Both the position numbers and the translations under genes were made by a program. From Paraburkholderia ribeironis (GTDB lineage Bacteria > Pseudomonadota > Gammaproteobacteria > Burkholderiales > Burkholderiaceae), in NCBI RefSeq assembly GCF_900019265.1, contig NZ_CYGX02000003.1, forward strand, positions 1-64,000: 64,000 nucleotides of DNA, given 5' to 3'. Positions 44,467 to 54,589 of this stretch are shown one piece after another. Position 1 is the stretch's first letter, and the number at the start of each line of letters is the position of its first letter. Below the pieces are notes generated by a model. The model did not search any database and was not told where the DNA came from. It saw only the letters and a program-made list of their open reading frames with translations.

Positions 44467-45129
44467 GATGTAGCTGTCGGGTTATGCAGGCCGATGCGGC
44501 GACCGGTCGGGAAACGCGGCGCGCGAGCGGCGGGTTGCGTAGCGTGAGCGCGTGTGCCCCGATCCAACGATCGAAACGGTGCGCGCGGCGAAATGAAGCG
44601 ATTGTTACAGAGGCGTGGAAATCCTGCTCGGATGCGGGCAAACGGGGCCGCCGTTTGACGCGCCATTAATGCAACTAACGGTCATGTTCGCACGGTCACT
44701 TCGAACCGATACATGCGCACACTGTCACACGCGTTTGCGCCCACCCGGCCGGCAGACGAAGGGCCCTGATTTGACCCTGCATCGAAACGATCGACTGATT
44801 CATTCGTACGTCACGCGGCGAAAAAATAATCGTGTTGCGCGCGACCCCGTTGTTTGCGCGCCGTTCGCGATCGACCGCCTGTTTTATACGGCCTATGCCC
44901 ACTTGCAGTGCCGGGCACTTGCGGCTTGCCCCGCTCATGTGCGAATCGCGGCCGCACCAGCGTATGCTGCCAGGCATGGCATGTGCGTCAGTCGCCGCTT
45001 GCGCCCGTCGATGGGCGACGGCTGAAAAATGTCGTACTCTCTTTTATTAACCCGCCTGACCGGCACGCGCCTCCCGTCCGTCAACTGTGCGGTCCGCGCA
45101 TGCCGCGTCGCTTTTCCCCGGAGGCTTCG
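44467..45129. other. Divergent promoter region, no gene seen
   Basis: This 663-bp gap lies between the DHA2 MFS gene and glgP, which diverge. The frames present are short and lack ribosome binding sites. A GTGCCGGGCAC palindrome lies near 44910, and a small hairpin (GCCCGTCG-AT-GGGCGACGG-like) near 45003. Both promoters should be here, but I could not fix them. Confidence 0.4.
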
Positions 45130-47583
45130 ATGACAACCGTCGATCTGGAATTCGACCAGCTCAACAGTACCGTCGACGCGCTACGGCGCTCAATTTCCAA
45201 TCGCATGATGTATGGCGTCGGCAAGGACGCCGTCACCGCGCATCCGCATGACTGGCTGCACGCCGCTGCGCTCGCCGTGCGCGACCGGCTGGTGGCGCGC
45301 TGGATGAAGACCACGCGTCTGCAATACGAACAGGACGTCAAACGCGTCTATTACCTGTCGATGGAATTCCTGATCGGCAGGACCTTCACGAACGCGCTGC
45401 TCGCGCTCGGCATTCACGACCAGATGAGGGACGCGCTCGCGAGCCTCGGCGTCGATATGCAGGCGCTGACCGACATCGAGCCCGACGCCGCGCTCGGCAA
45501 CGGCGGCCTCGGCCGGCTCGCCGCCTGCTTTCTCGATTCGATGGCGACGCTCGGCATTCCCGGCTTCGGCTATGGCATCCGCTACGAGTACGGCATGTTC
45601 CGCCAGGAGATCATCAACGGCGAGCAGGTCGAAGCGCCGGACTACTGGTTGCGCGCGGGTAATCCGTGGGAGTTTCCGCGGCCCGAAATCAAATACATGG
45701 TGCACTTCGGTGGCCGCACGGTGCAGCGCGGCGAACAGGTGGAATGGATCGACACCGAGCACGTCAACGCCACCGCGTACGACACCGTCATTCCCGGCTA
45801 TGCGACCGACGCGACCAACACGCTGCGGCTGTGGTCGGCGCGCGCCACCGACGAACTCGATCTCGGCGCGTTCAATCGTGGCGACTACCGCAACGCGGTC
45901 GACACCAAGAACATGTCGGAGAACGTCTCGCGCCTGCTGTACCCGGACGACTCGACCCAGGCCGGTCGCGAATTGCGGCTGCGCCAGGAATACTTTTTCG
46001 TGTCGGCCACCATGCAGGATCTGATTCGCCGCTATCAGCGCACGCACAGCACGTTCGGGCGCTTCTCCGAGAAAGTCGCAGTGCATCTGAACGACACGCA
46101 CCCGGTGCTGGCGATTCCCGAGTTGATGCGTTTGCTGGTAGACATCCATAACCTGTCGTGGGACAAGGCGTGGAAACACGTCACGCAGATTTTCTCGTAC
46201 ACCAACCACACGCTGATGCCCGAGGCGCTCGAAACGTGGGACGTCGAAATGCTCGCGCGCCTGTTGCCGCGGCATCTCGAGATCATCTTCGAGATCAACG
46301 CGCAGTTTCTCAAGCACGTCAGCGAGCAGTCGGGTCATGACGCCGAGATGATCCGCCGCATTTCGCTGGTCGATGAATACGGGCAGCGGCGCGTGCGCAT
46401 GGCGCATCTGGCGATCGTCGCGAGCGACAAGGTGAACGGCGTGTCGAAGCTGCATTCGCAGCTGATGACGCGCGATATCTTCGCCGACTTCGCGCAGCTC
46501 TATCCGGACCGCTTCACCAACGTGACCAACGGCATCACGCCGCGCCGCTGGCTCGCGCAGGCGAGCCCGTCGATGTCGTCGCTGATCGACCAGCATATCG
46601 GCAGCCATTGGCGCAGCAATCTGTTCGAGCTGGAGCAGTTGCGCAATCTGCGCACCGACAGCGGCTTCATCGACGCCTTCCGCGAAGCCAAACGGCAGAG
46701 CAAATTGCGGCTCGTGCACCGGCTCGCGCATCACACCAAATTGCCCTTCAATCCGGATGCGTTGTTCGATATGCAAGTCAAGCGCATTCACGAGTACAAG
46801 CGACAACTGCTGAACCTGCTGCACGTGATCGTGCGCTACAACCAGATTCGCGCGAACCCCGAACACGACTGGGTGCCGCGCGTAGTGATGTTCGCTGGCA
46901 AGGCCGCGTCGGCGTACCGGATGGCCAAGACGATCATCAAGCTGATCGGCGACGTCGGTCAGAAGGTCAATCACGATCCGCTGGTCGGCGATCGACTGAA
47001 AGTGGTGTTCGTGCCGAACTATGGGGTGAGCGTGGCCGAGCTGATGATTCCGGCGGCCGATCTGTCGGAGCAGATTTCGATGGCCGGCACCGAAGCGTCG
47101 GGCACCGGCAACATGAAGCTCGCGCTCAACGGCGCGTTGACGATCGGCACGATGGACGGCGCGAACATCGAGATCTGCGACGCCGTGGGGCGCGAGAACA
47201 TCTTCATCTTCGGTCATAGCGCCGACGAAGTGGACGACCTGCGCGCAAGCGGCTACCGGCCGCGGCAGGTCTATGAGGAGAATGCCGAACTGCGCATGGC
47301 GCTCGACCAGATCCGCACGGGGTTCTTCTCGCCGGACGATCCGCTGCGCTTCTCGGACATCTTCCACACGCTGGTCGACTGGGGCGATCACTACATGGTG
47401 CTGGCCGACTTCGCCGCGTTCGCGAAGGCGCAGGCGGAGGTGGATGCGCGTTTCGTCGACAAGCGCGCATGGACCGAAAGCGCGATCGAGAATGTGGCGG
47501 GGATGGGGCAGTTTTCGTCGGACCGCACGATTGGCGAATATGCGCGCAATATCTGGCATGTGAGTTCGCTCAATCTCGAGTGA
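45130..47583 (+). CDS. glgP: Glycogen/starch/alpha-glucan phosphorylase
   Basis: This is an 817-aa GT35 phosphorylase that releases glucose 1-phosphate from alpha-1,4-glucan. It keeps YLSMEFLIGR near the start, LGNGGLGRLAACFLDSMATL, HLNDTHPVLAIPELMR and the PLP lysine in GTEASGTGNMKLALNGALTIGTMDGANIEI. ATG 45130 is chosen over the long upstream frame because CGGAGG lies 8 bases ahead. No other glg genes are nearby, so it is separate from the glycogen cluster. A strong terminator follows. Confidence 0.93.
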   Translation: MTTVDLEFDQLNSTVDALRRSISNRMMYGVGKDAVTAHPHDWLHAAALAVRDRLVARWMKTTRLQYEQDVKRVYYLSMEFLIGRTFTNALLALGIHDQMRDALASLGVDMQALTDIEPDAALGNGGLGRLAACFLDSMATLGIPGFGYGIRYEYGMFRQEIINGEQVEAPDYWLRAGNPWEFPRPEIKYMVHFGGRTVQRGEQVEWIDTEHVNATAYDTVIPGYATDATNTLRLWSARATDELDLGAFNRGDYRNAVDTKNMSENVSRLLYPDDSTQAGRELRLRQEYFFVSATMQDLIRRYQRTHSTFGRFSEKVAVHLNDTHPVLAIPELMRLLVDIHNLSWDKAWKHVTQIFSYTNHTLMPEALETWDVEMLARLLPRHLEIIFEINAQFLKHVSEQSGHDAEMIRRISLVDEYGQRRVRMAHLAIVASDKVNGVSKLHSQLMTRDIFADFAQLYPDRFTNVTNGITPRRWLAQASPSMSSLIDQHIGSHWRSNLFELEQLRNLRTDSGFIDAFREAKRQSKLRLVHRLAHHTKLPFNPDALFDMQVKRIHEYKRQLLNLLHVIVRYNQIRANPEHDWVPRVVMFAGKAASAYRMAKTIIKLIGDVGQKVNHDPLVGDRLKVVFVPNYGVSVAELMIPAADLSEQISMAGTEASGTGNMKLALNGALTIGTMDGANIEICDAVGRENIFIFGHSADEVDDLRASGYRPRQVYEENAELRMALDQIRTGFFSPDDPLRFSDIFHTLVDWGDHYMVLADFAAFAKAQAEVDARFVDKRAWTESAIENVAGMGQFSSDRTIGEYARNIWHVSSLNLE

Positions 47584-47637
47584 CGATGGGCGCGAGTCGG
47601 ATCTGCTTGCTGGCTCGCCTGATCAGTCGTGCACAGG

Positions 47638-47668
47638 CCGTGCGGATTGACCCGCACGGTTTTTTATT
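47638..47668 (+). terminator. Rho-independent terminator of glgP
   Basis: CCGTGCGG and CCGCACGG form an 8-bp perfect stem with a 6-base loop followed by TTTTTTATT. It lies 55 bp after the glgP stop and before the convergent lipoprotein gene. Confidence 0.85.
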
Positions 47669-47680
47669 GTCGACGCGCTG

Positions 47681-48844
47681 TCACGGCGCGAAGCTTTCGC
47701 GCGCATTGGCGGCATGCAGACCCAGCTGGCCACGCGTGAAATCGAACAGCACGTCGATGTTCTGCATCGCCATCAGACCAATCACGATGCGGTTCGCGTC
47801 CGGCTCTGCCTTGACGATCGTGACCTGGGCATTGTCATAACGATGCGCCCATGATCCGATGCCGATCGCCGCTTCGTAATTGCCCTGCTTGAGGACCTTG
47901 CCGATCTCGTCGTCGTCGGTCCAGTTCGGCGTCTTGTCCGTTTCGATGCGGATCATGCCGGAGTTGCCGGTGGCGAACACCAGCGGCGCGCAGAAGGTCA
48001 TCTTGTCGGCGACCCGCACGCAGCCCGTCGGCCATTGCGCCGCGCCGTTTTTCGATACAGCCATCGGCAGCATCGTGTAGTCCTGCGTGAGCGCGCCCGA
48101 CGGACTCAGCACGAGATAGGGCTTCGCGACATTGGCGTGCACCAGATACCGTTGACCCATGTTGCCCGGCAACGCGCGCAACGGTTGCGTGCAGCAATTG
48201 TCGCCCGGCAGGTCCGCGCCGACGCCGATGATCCCCGAGAACGCCCAGCCGAATTCACCGGTGTAGCCGTCGATCGCGATGCACCGTTTCGCGCTCGGCA
48301 GGCAGCGCACGGTGTCGACTGCTTGCGCGGCGATCGGCGCCGGCTTCATGCCGGCCACGCTGAATGGCAGCGTCACGGTCGCGCCTACCACTTGCGCACC
48401 GTTCGCGAACGACAACGACGTCACGCCGCCGGCGCTCGCGTAGCTGGAACCCGGCAGCGCCGACTTGAGGATTCGCACGCCCTGCGTGCCCGTGTCCAAT
48501 GCGACATAGACCGGCTTGCCGTCGAGCTGGACCGGCAGGCCGAGGCGCGCGTGATCTTCGTCGGCGCGCTCCACATGCAGCGGAATCAGCAGGCCGTCGT
48601 TGCCGCCGTTGATCAGCGTGGCACTCGCGGCGGGCGGCGTGGGCGTCGGGAAGCTGGCCGAGCAGCCGGCCAGTGCGACGAGGCCGCTGGTTGCAATCAG
48701 CGCTGCCGTGGCGAGATGGCGCCAGTGAGCGCGCAGATGGGTGCGCAAGTGGGTACGCAAGTGAGCGCGCAAATGGGTACGCAAACCGGTGCGCGAATGC
48801 GCACCAACGTGCCGGCGCGCGGCATGGAGTGACGACAGGGACAT
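47681..48844 (-). CDS. Aspartic-protease-like lipoprotein with repetitive signal region
   Basis: This is a 387-aa lipoprotein. The N-terminal 42 residues are Arg/His-rich repeats (RTHLRAHLRTHLRTHLRAH), followed by a hydrophobic core and the lipobox LAGC with C61. The mature part has one retropepsin-like motif VYVALDTGTQGVRI near residue 112 and GYTGEFGWAFSGIIGVG, so it resembles single-domain aspartic proteases, but a second DTG is not seen and activity is unproven. The repeats come from a 12-bp DNA array at 48729-48800. The unusually long charged start may mean that the true start is an internal codon. Confidence 0.65.
   Translation of the reverse strand: MSLSSLHAARRHVGAHSRTGLRTHLRAHLRTHLRTHLRAHWRHLATAALIATSGLVALAGCSASFPTPTPPAASATLINGGNDGLLIPLHVERADEDHARLGLPVQLDGKPVYVALDTGTQGVRILKSALPGSSYASAGGVTSLSFANGAQVVGATVTLPFSVAGMKPAPIAAQAVDTVRCLPSAKRCIAIDGYTGEFGWAFSGIIGVGADLPGDNCCTQPLRALPGNMGQRYLVHANVAKPYLVLSPSGALTQDYTMLPMAVSKNGAAQWPTGCVRVADKMTFCAPLVFATGNSGMIRIETDKTPNWTDDDEIGKVLKQGNYEAAIGIGSWAHRYDNAQVTIVKAEPDANRIVIGLMAMQNIDVLFDFTRGQLGLHAANARESFAP
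48729..48800. repeat. Six 12-bp tandem repeats inside a signal-peptide region
   Basis: Units such as GTGCGCAAGTGG and GTACGCAAGTGA run without gaps. On the minus strand they code four-residue blocks RTHL or RAHL in the N-terminus of the aspartic-protease-like lipoprotein. The 12-bp period keeps the frame if copies are gained or lost. Confidence 0.8.
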
Positions 48845-49175
48845 AGATCACGCTTCTCAGAAGGCGCGGTCTCCCGTCAAGGCATGGCACGGTGATGCCG
48901 CGAGCGGATGGTGCTGCTGATGCTGAGGCGATCTTGCTCGAATGCTGCGGCGTGAGCGAGGAAGCCGGACGCTCGCCAACACTCGCGCAGCCTTGCAGAG
49001 GGAACACGCGATTACAGAAGCGGCGACTCTACATGGCCACGTGGATGCGATCGCAAAGATATGTAAAGGCGGCGCTGCGCGTCTTGTGGATGCCTGTTGC
49101 TGGGTGGATTGGCCGGCGTGCCGCGCTATGCCGCAATATGCCGCGCGCCGACGCGGCATTCAGTGGCCGGTCACT
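48845..49175. other. Intergenic region, no gene seen
   Basis: The 331 bp between the lipoprotein start and the DUF6232-like gene hold only short frames without ribosome binding sites. The promoter of the lipoprotein gene must lie here. Confidence 0.4.
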
Positions 49176-49574
49176 TCAGGGTTTCTGAGTTGCGGTTGCC
49201 GTAGCGGCTGCCTTGGCTTCATGCACGGCCGAGCTGACCCGTTCGACGAATTCGCGATCGGTGCTCATCAGCGCTTCGCGTTCGCCACTGGCCGTCTGCA
49301 CCATCAATCGATGAGTCACGTCCTGGGTCGCCCAGGTGAGCCAGCCGACCACGATCAGCATGACGCCGCAGACGATGCCCACCGGCGAGCGCAACACCCC
49401 GCCGACGATTGCGCCGACGAGACCAAGCAGCGAAATCATGAGCGGCAAGACCTTGTTCTTCTGCACGGTGACGACCTGCACGCCGATGATGTCGCGCAGC
49501 GGAAAGACCTGGCCGGCTGACGAGAGGGCGTTGCGCGTGACCGATACGCCACGGTCGTTGAAAGGAGTGTCCAT
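49176..49574 (-). CDS. Small membrane protein, DUF6232-like
   Basis: This is a 132-aa protein with a short N-terminal beta-rich part (DRGVSVTRNALSSAGQVFPLRDIIGVQV), two adjacent membrane helices (about 46-85) and a C-terminal cytoplasmic tail that ends in an Ala/Thr-rich stretch. This matches the DUF6232 layout of small membrane proteins with a PH-like part. The function is unknown. ATG 49574 begins the family's typical start. Confidence 0.7.
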   Translation of the reverse strand: MDTPFNDRGVSVTRNALSSAGQVFPLRDIIGVQVVTVQKNKVLPLMISLLGLVGAIVGGVLRSPVGIVCGVMLIVVGWLTWATQDVTHRLMVQTASGEREALMSTDREFVERVSSAVHEAKAAATATATQKP

Positions 49575-49784
49575 CGGGTTGAATGCGAGCAGTGGAGAAG
49601 GCCGCAGCGTAGCAGACTTCGAATCCTGAAGTGACGGGATCGCTCGCAGACTCACAGGTCGGCTGCACTGGGTGGCGTGCGCGATCGAGCCGGCATCGTG
49701 ATTTCTTGCATGTGCGACTAACGCAGTCTTTCGGCCTCTCATTTATCGCAGTTCCATCAAACAGGTCGAGGCAAGCTGAAAACG

Positions 49785-51323
49785 TCAGCTCGCACCGTCG
49801 CGAGTTTCGTCGACGAAGCTCTCCGTTGCATCGTCGAGCTTGCGGCTCTTGCGTCCCGCCGGCCCGTGCACGTACAGCACCTTGACATTGGCGCGCTCGG
49901 TCGATGCGGCAGGCGGCGTCATCGAATACCGGACTTCGCGTGCGTGGTCGCTCAATTGCAGATTCGGATCGAACACTGAGTTGAAGCGCCAAAGCATCCG
50001 CAGGAAGTTGGTTTGTCCGCGCATCAGAAGATGTGCCGCTTCATTGGCTGCGCGGCGCAGCGCGGTCCAGCCAAGGTGCTTGCGATTGAGCACCTGCTGC
50101 GTGCGCACCAGCTCGCGGTAGAACTCGGGCAAAGGCAGCCTGGTCGGCAGTACGGCGTGCTGGATGTCATAGAGCCGGTAGTCGAGGCTCGTCAACTGGC
50201 GCTGCTCGCGCAGCCAGATTTCCGTGCCCGGATAGGGCGTGTTCACGCTGATATTGACGATCTCGGGAATCTCCAGACACCACTGCCTGATCGCCTCGAA
50301 GCGCTGCTGGTCCCAGTCGGGATCGGCGATCAGATTGATCGCGACGGTGATGCCGAGCGAGCGCGCGAACGCGAGCGCCTCGAAGTTCCTGTCGAGATTG
50401 ATGCGCTTGCGAAACGCCTTGAGCCCTTCGGCATCGATCGCCTCCATGCCGATGAACATGTATTGCAGGCCCAGCCCGCGCCAATACTCGAAGACCTCCT
50501 TGTTGCGCAACAGCACATCGCCGCGTGTCTCGAGGTAGTACTTTTTATGTATGCCGCGCCGCTCGATCTCGCGGCCGATCGCCATGCCATGATCCGCGTG
50601 CACGAATGCAACATCGTCGACGATAAAGACACCAGGCTCGCGAATCGACGCCAGTTCGTCGGCGACCACCTCGGGACTGCGCGAGCGATAGCTGCGCCCG
50701 TAGAAGGTCCACGCACTGCAGAACGTGCAGTCCCACGGGCAGCCGCGTGCGAATTCGATCGACGCGCACGGGTCCAGCACGCCAATGAAGTATTGGCGCC
50801 GATGCCGCAGCAGATCGCGCGCAGGGCGGATCCGATCGAGGCTTTCGACAAAGCCCGGCGGCGGTCCTTCGCCGCCGCGGGTCACGACGCCCGGAATCGA
50901 CAGTAGATTGGCGCGACGTGCGACGGCGTCGAGCAGATCGACGACCTTTGCTTCGCCTTCGCCTTTAAGCACACAGTCGATCGCGCCGTCGGCGTGCGTG
51001 AGCATATCGGCAGCGGTGAACGACGCGCTATGTCCGCCCACGAACACGAAGCAGGCGGGCCATTGCGCTTTGATCGCTTTCGACAGATCGATGATTTCGG
51101 GAATATTGGCGAGGTAGTTGCCGGAGAAACAGACGACATCGGGACGCCATTTGCGAATCAGCCGTTCCAGGTCGCGATGCGATTCGACTTGCAGGTCGAG
51201 CAACCGGACATCGTGCCCAGCCTCGCGGATGACGGCCGCGACCGTCTCCAGGCCAAGCGGTTCGAGTCGCAGAAACACGCGGGTGTACATCAAGCCACTG
51301 GGATGCACGGCGAGTACCTTCAT
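49785..51323 (-). CDS. hpnR: B12-binding radical SAM protein, HpnR-like hopanoid C-3 methylase
   Basis: This is a 512-aa protein. Residues 1-145 form a cobalamin-binding domain (DLQVESHRDLERLIRKWRPD, GGHSASFTAADMLTHADGAIDCVLKGEGE), and the radical SAM core begins with C195, C199 and C202 in FARGCPWDCTFCSAWTFYGRSY. The whole length, and phrases such as GVLDPCASIEFARG and DYRLYDIQHAVLPTRLPL, agree with my memory of HpnR, which methylates hopanoids at C-3. No other hopanoid gene is in the window. AAGGAG precedes ATG 51323. A different class B radical SAM methylase is the alternative. Confidence 0.78.
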   Translation of the reverse strand: MKVLAVHPSGLMYTRVFLRLEPLGLETVAAVIREAGHDVRLLDLQVESHRDLERLIRKWRPDVVCFSGNYLANIPEIIDLSKAIKAQWPACFVFVGGHSASFTAADMLTHADGAIDCVLKGEGEAKVVDLLDAVARRANLLSIPGVVTRGGEGPPPGFVESLDRIRPARDLLRHRRQYFIGVLDPCASIEFARGCPWDCTFCSAWTFYGRSYRSRSPEVVADELASIREPGVFIVDDVAFVHADHGMAIGREIERRGIHKKYYLETRGDVLLRNKEVFEYWRGLGLQYMFIGMEAIDAEGLKAFRKRINLDRNFEALAFARSLGITVAINLIADPDWDQQRFEAIRQWCLEIPEIVNISVNTPYPGTEIWLREQRQLTSLDYRLYDIQHAVLPTRLPLPEFYRELVRTQQVLNRKHLGWTALRRAANEAAHLLMRGQTNFLRMLWRFNSVFDPNLQLSDHAREVRYSMTPPAASTERANVKVLYVHGPAGRKSRKLDDATESFVDETRDGAS

Positions 51324-51808
51324 GAGATCTCCTTGGCCGAAAGGGCGCGTCCGTGTCATGTCGGTGCGCGCCACGCCTTCCTGCTGAAATCCTTGATACG
51401 GTCGATGGCCGGGCCTCGCGTTCTGGCGGAGCAAACGCGTGCGGCTAGTCGCGATTCTACTGCCCGCCGTGCTCGCGTGCTCGCACGAAGGCAGAGGCAC
51501 AGTGGGCAGACTGTTCGGGCGCATCGTGATAGACACTCGCCTGTCGCTAACGTGCTCTATCTTTCATTTTGCTTCGGCAGCCCTTGTCGCAACGTCGCGA
51601 AACGTCTAACAAATCGCACCCACCGGGCCATACAAAAATTCAATGATGCGCAAACCTTTGCGCTCCTCCAGCGATATCCAGCCGTGCCGTTATGCAAATT
51701 GCATCGGCGCGAAGTGTGCCGTGCGCCATCAGGAGCACGTCTTCGGGACGCCCGACGGCTCGAATCCCCTCCTCGTGCACAGCAGGAGGCAACAGCTGGA
51801 GTTGAAAC
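51324..51808. other. Divergent promoter region, no gene seen
   Basis: This 485-bp gap separates the HpnR-like gene from the second chemoreceptor. The part near 51560-51700 is AT-richer and likely holds the chemoreceptor promoter, but I see no convincing sigma-28 (TAAA-N15-GCCGATAA) match. Confidence 0.4.
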
Positions 51809-53398
51809 ATGAATCTCAAGAATCTGTCAGTGAAGGCAAAGCTCACGGGGACCTTTGGTGTGCTTGCCACTATCGTTTTGATCGTGTCGGGCCTCTCGCT
51901 GAAAGCGCTGAACGACGCCAACGACCGGTTTGCCAATTTCGTGTCGGGTGTCAATACCCGCGCCAATCTGGCTATGCAGATTCGAACCGCGGTTGACCGG
52001 CGCGCGATTGCGGCGCGCAACATGGCGCTCGTCACCACGCCGGGCGACTTCGAGATTGAAAAGGCCGCCGAAGCGCAAGCCCAGATGGATGTGCAATCGA
52101 GGCTCACCAAGCTCAACGAATTGATGTCGTCCGCGAGCGATGTGGCTGACAAGGCGCGCAGTCTCGTGGGCGACATCAACCGGATCGAGGCCGCCTATGC
52201 ACCGGTTGCCAATGCGATCGTCGGCCTCGCCGTTGCGAACAAGCACGACGAGGCGGTGAAGAAAATCAACGACGAGTGCCGCCCGCTGCTTGCCGCTCTG
52301 ATCAAGGCAACCAACGACTACGTGAATTACACGCGTACCCGTGCCGATGCGCTGGTTCGCGAGTCGGAAGATCGCTATGCGACGCAGCGCAACGTGCTGA
52401 TGGCCATCTGTCTGGCCGCTGTCGCGATGGCAGTGCTGGCGGGGGTCGTGATCACACGAGGTCTGTTACGCGCGCTCGGCGCCGAGCCGGTCGAACTGGG
52501 TGCGGTCACGCAACGCGTCGCTGCGGGCGATCTGAGCCCGGTCGCGGGCGCGAAGAACGCGCCTGCGGGGAGCGTGCTGGCGTCAATGGGTGAGATGCAG
52601 ACAAGTCTCGTCAATCTGATCGGGCAGGTGCGCAGCTCGGCAGACAGTATCGCGACTGGCTCCAGCCAGATCGCTTCAGGCAACGTCGATCTTTCTTCAC
52701 GAACCGAACAGCAGGCTGCGTCATTGCAGGAAACCGCCTCGAGCATGGAACAGCTGACCTCGACGGTCAGGCAGAACGCCGAGAACGCGCAGCAGGCAAG
52801 TTCGCTCTCTGCCAATGCGTCGGAAGTGGCGCTGAAGGGCAATGAGGTGGTCAGTCAGGTCGTCGATACGATGGGCGAGATCAGTACCAGTTCCACGAAG
52901 ATCGCGGATATCACCGGAATCATCGAAGGGATTGCGTTTCAGACCAACATCCTGGCGCTGAACGCGGCGGTCGAAGCGGCCCGCGCGGGCGAACAGGGCC
53001 GCGGTTTCGCGGTGGTCGCGAGCGAAGTGCGCAGCCTCGCCCAACGTTCGTCCAGCGCGGCGAAGGAAATCAAGGATCTGATCAACGCTTCAGTGCAGAA
53101 AATCCGCGATGGCTCGTCGCTCGCGAACGAGGCGGGAAAGACGATGTCGCAGGTCACCCAGGCCGTCACGCGAGTGACCGACATCATGGGCGAAATCGCC
53201 GCTGCGTCGACCGAACAAAGCCGGGGCATCGAACAGGTCAATCAGGCCATCACGCAGATGGACGAAGTCACGCAGCAGAATGCCGCGCTGGTGGAGGAAG
53301 CGGCGGCGGCCTCCAAATCACTCGAAGAGCAGGGGCGGCAGCTCAATCAGGCGATTGCGTTCTTTCGTCTGGATGCCGGTGCCGCTTTGCGTGCATGA
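51809..53398 (+). CDS. Methyl-accepting chemotaxis protein with 4-helix-bundle sensor
   Basis: This is a 529-aa chemoreceptor. It starts [25 protein letters not shown] (membrane helix about 10-32), has a periplasmic four-helix-bundle (4HB_MCP) ligand domain to about 190, a second helix near 192-212, HAMP ([24 protein letters not shown]) and the signalling domain with [31 protein letters not shown]. The ligand cannot be predicted. GGAG lies 7 bases before ATG 51809. It is a single gene, divergent from hpnR. Confidence 0.92.
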   Translation: MNLKNLSVKAKLTGTFGVLATIVLIVSGLSLKALNDANDRFANFVSGVNTRANLAMQIRTAVDRRAIAARNMALVTTPGDFEIEKAAEAQAQMDVQSRLTKLNELMSSASDVADKARSLVGDINRIEAAYAPVANAIVGLAVANKHDEAVKKINDECRPLLAALIKATNDYVNYTRTRADALVRESEDRYATQRNVLMAICLAAVAMAVLAGVVITRGLLRALGAEPVELGAVTQRVAAGDLSPVAGAKNAPAGSVLASMGEMQTSLVNLIGQVRSSADSIATGSSQIASGNVDLSSRTEQQAASLQETASSMEQLTSTVRQNAENAQQASSLSANASEVALKGNEVVSQVVDTMGEISTSSTKIADITGIIEGIAFQTNILALNAAVEAARAGEQGRGFAVVASEVRSLAQRSSSAAKEIKDLINASVQKIRDGSSLANEAGKTMSQVTQAVTRVTDIMGEIAAASTEQSRGIEQVNQAITQMDEVTQQNAALVEEAAAASKSLEEQGRQLNQAIAFFRLDAGAALRA

Positions 53399-53510
53399 TG
53401 CGAACGGAGTCTGCCGCTTACAATAACGCGCAGGCGAAGCGATCGGATTCAGCACGCAGAGCCGGGTTCATCATGGAATCAGAAATCCTTTCGACGTTCC
53501 AGGAGACAAC

Positions 53511-53939
53511 ATGACCAGGTTGGATTCGACAGAGGGACCACCGGCATCTGAGCTGATCGACCAGCGCATTGCCGATCTCGGGGACTGGCGCGGCGAGGCG
53601 CTGAGCAGGATGCGCAAGCTCATCAAGGAGGCAGACCCGGACGTCGTCGAGGAGTGGAAGTGGCGGGGCACGCCGGTGTGGTCGCACGGCGGGATCATCT
53701 GCACCGGCGAGTCTTATAAGTCGATAGTGAAGTTGACGTTCGCCAAGGGAGCGTCGTTGCAGGACCCGGCCGGCCTCTTCAACTCCAGCCTCGACGGTAA
53801 CGTGCGGCGCGCGATCGACATCCACGAGGGAGAACAACTCGACGCGGATGCGTTCAGGTCGCTCATTCGCGCGGCGGTCGCCCTCAACACATCCGGTGCA
53901 AAGGCAGGCTCGAAACGGGCGAAGCAGGTTGCAACCTAG
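53511..53939 (+). CDS. DUF1801 domain protein
   Basis: This is a 142-aa DUF1801 protein (YdhG-like fold): RMRKLIKEADPDVVEEWKWRGTPVWSHGGIICTGESYKSIVKLTFAKGA is the conserved core. The C-terminus ends in a Lys/Arg/Ala tail (AKAGSKRAKQ) that suggests nucleic-acid contact, though nothing proves it. No function is established. AGGAG precedes ATG 53511. It is unrelated to its neighbours. Confidence 0.8.
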   Translation: MTRLDSTEGPPASELIDQRIADLGDWRGEALSRMRKLIKEADPDVVEEWKWRGTPVWSHGGIICTGESYKSIVKLTFAKGASLQDPAGLFNSSLDGNVRRAIDIHEGEQLDADAFRSLIRAAVALNTSGAKAGSKRAKQVAT

Positions 53940-54589
53940 AGGTTGTGAACTTCGGGGTTGTGAACTTCGCGCCTCTCATGGCGGGACTCCTGCCTTGCAA
54001 CGTCCCGCCCGCTCCATGTGCGAGCGAATGCCTGACCGAAAAACGTTTAGCACAACGCAGCAACCCGCTGCCGGGTCGCAGGATTCAAAACTTCGTGGTC
54101 CATGTTCGGGATCACCATCGCGCTGGCGTGCACCAGCTTGTTGAGCCGACGGCCACCCCGGCCGAAGTGCATCCGTAGCGGGTCCAGCCCCGCGATCCAG
54201 CGGGCTGAATAACAACCGCACACGTACGCCGCGCGCTGAAGCCTTTCTTCACCTCCGCCGCTTCCGGTCGCGGCTTGTTGAACGCAATGGCAAAAAACGC
54301 TGCAACGCCTCCGGACGCCCGCGCAGCATCGTCCCGTCCCCAATACCAAAAGTGATATCGATACCGGCCAAAATATGATTGGAAAGATATGGCCCCGCTC
54401 CTTACACTTCAGCATTCCCAGAAAATGAGCAACAGCCCTCGTGATCTGCATTTCAAAGCTTCGCGATGCCAGCTATAACGAAAAGTGTGCTGTCGCCGGC
54501 TGCTCAATCGTCGTGTCGCCGGCCGCGCCGCGCCGGTTCGATCGAACCAGCCGGTGCTGTGTCCCAGCACGCGCATCAAGGAAATAGGC
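53940..54589. other. Gap containing decayed coding sequence
   Basis: This 650-bp stretch between DUF1801 and L-arabonate dehydratase holds no intact gene. Minus-strand remains of an apparent alpha/beta-hydrolase C-terminus lie at about 54047-54375. The rest is probably the promoter region of the downstream dehydratase gene. Confidence 0.5.
54047..54375 (-). pseudogene. Remnant of an alpha/beta-hydrolase-like gene
   Basis: Two minus-strand pieces in different frames read like parts of one protein: GIDITFGIGDGTMLRGRPEAL and, after a frame change near 54280, SARWIAGLDPLRMHFGRGGRR followed by VIPNMDHEVLNPATRQRVAALC and a stop at 54047. The second piece resembles the C-terminal end of alpha/beta hydrolases, with DH as the catalytic histidine segment. 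No start codon or ribosome binding site remains. The identity is a guess from short stretches. Confidence 0.4.

Noticed and set aside
44854..45129. N-terminal extension of glycogen phosphorylase in the open upstream frame
   Set aside because: The ATG at 45130 has a strong CGGAGG and gives the normal family N-terminus; the upstream residues are not phosphorylase-like.
48857..49159. A 100-aa minus-strand frame between the lipoprotein and DUF6232-like genes
   Set aside because: It is Arg/Ala/Ser-rich, lacks a ribosome binding site and has no recognisable pattern.
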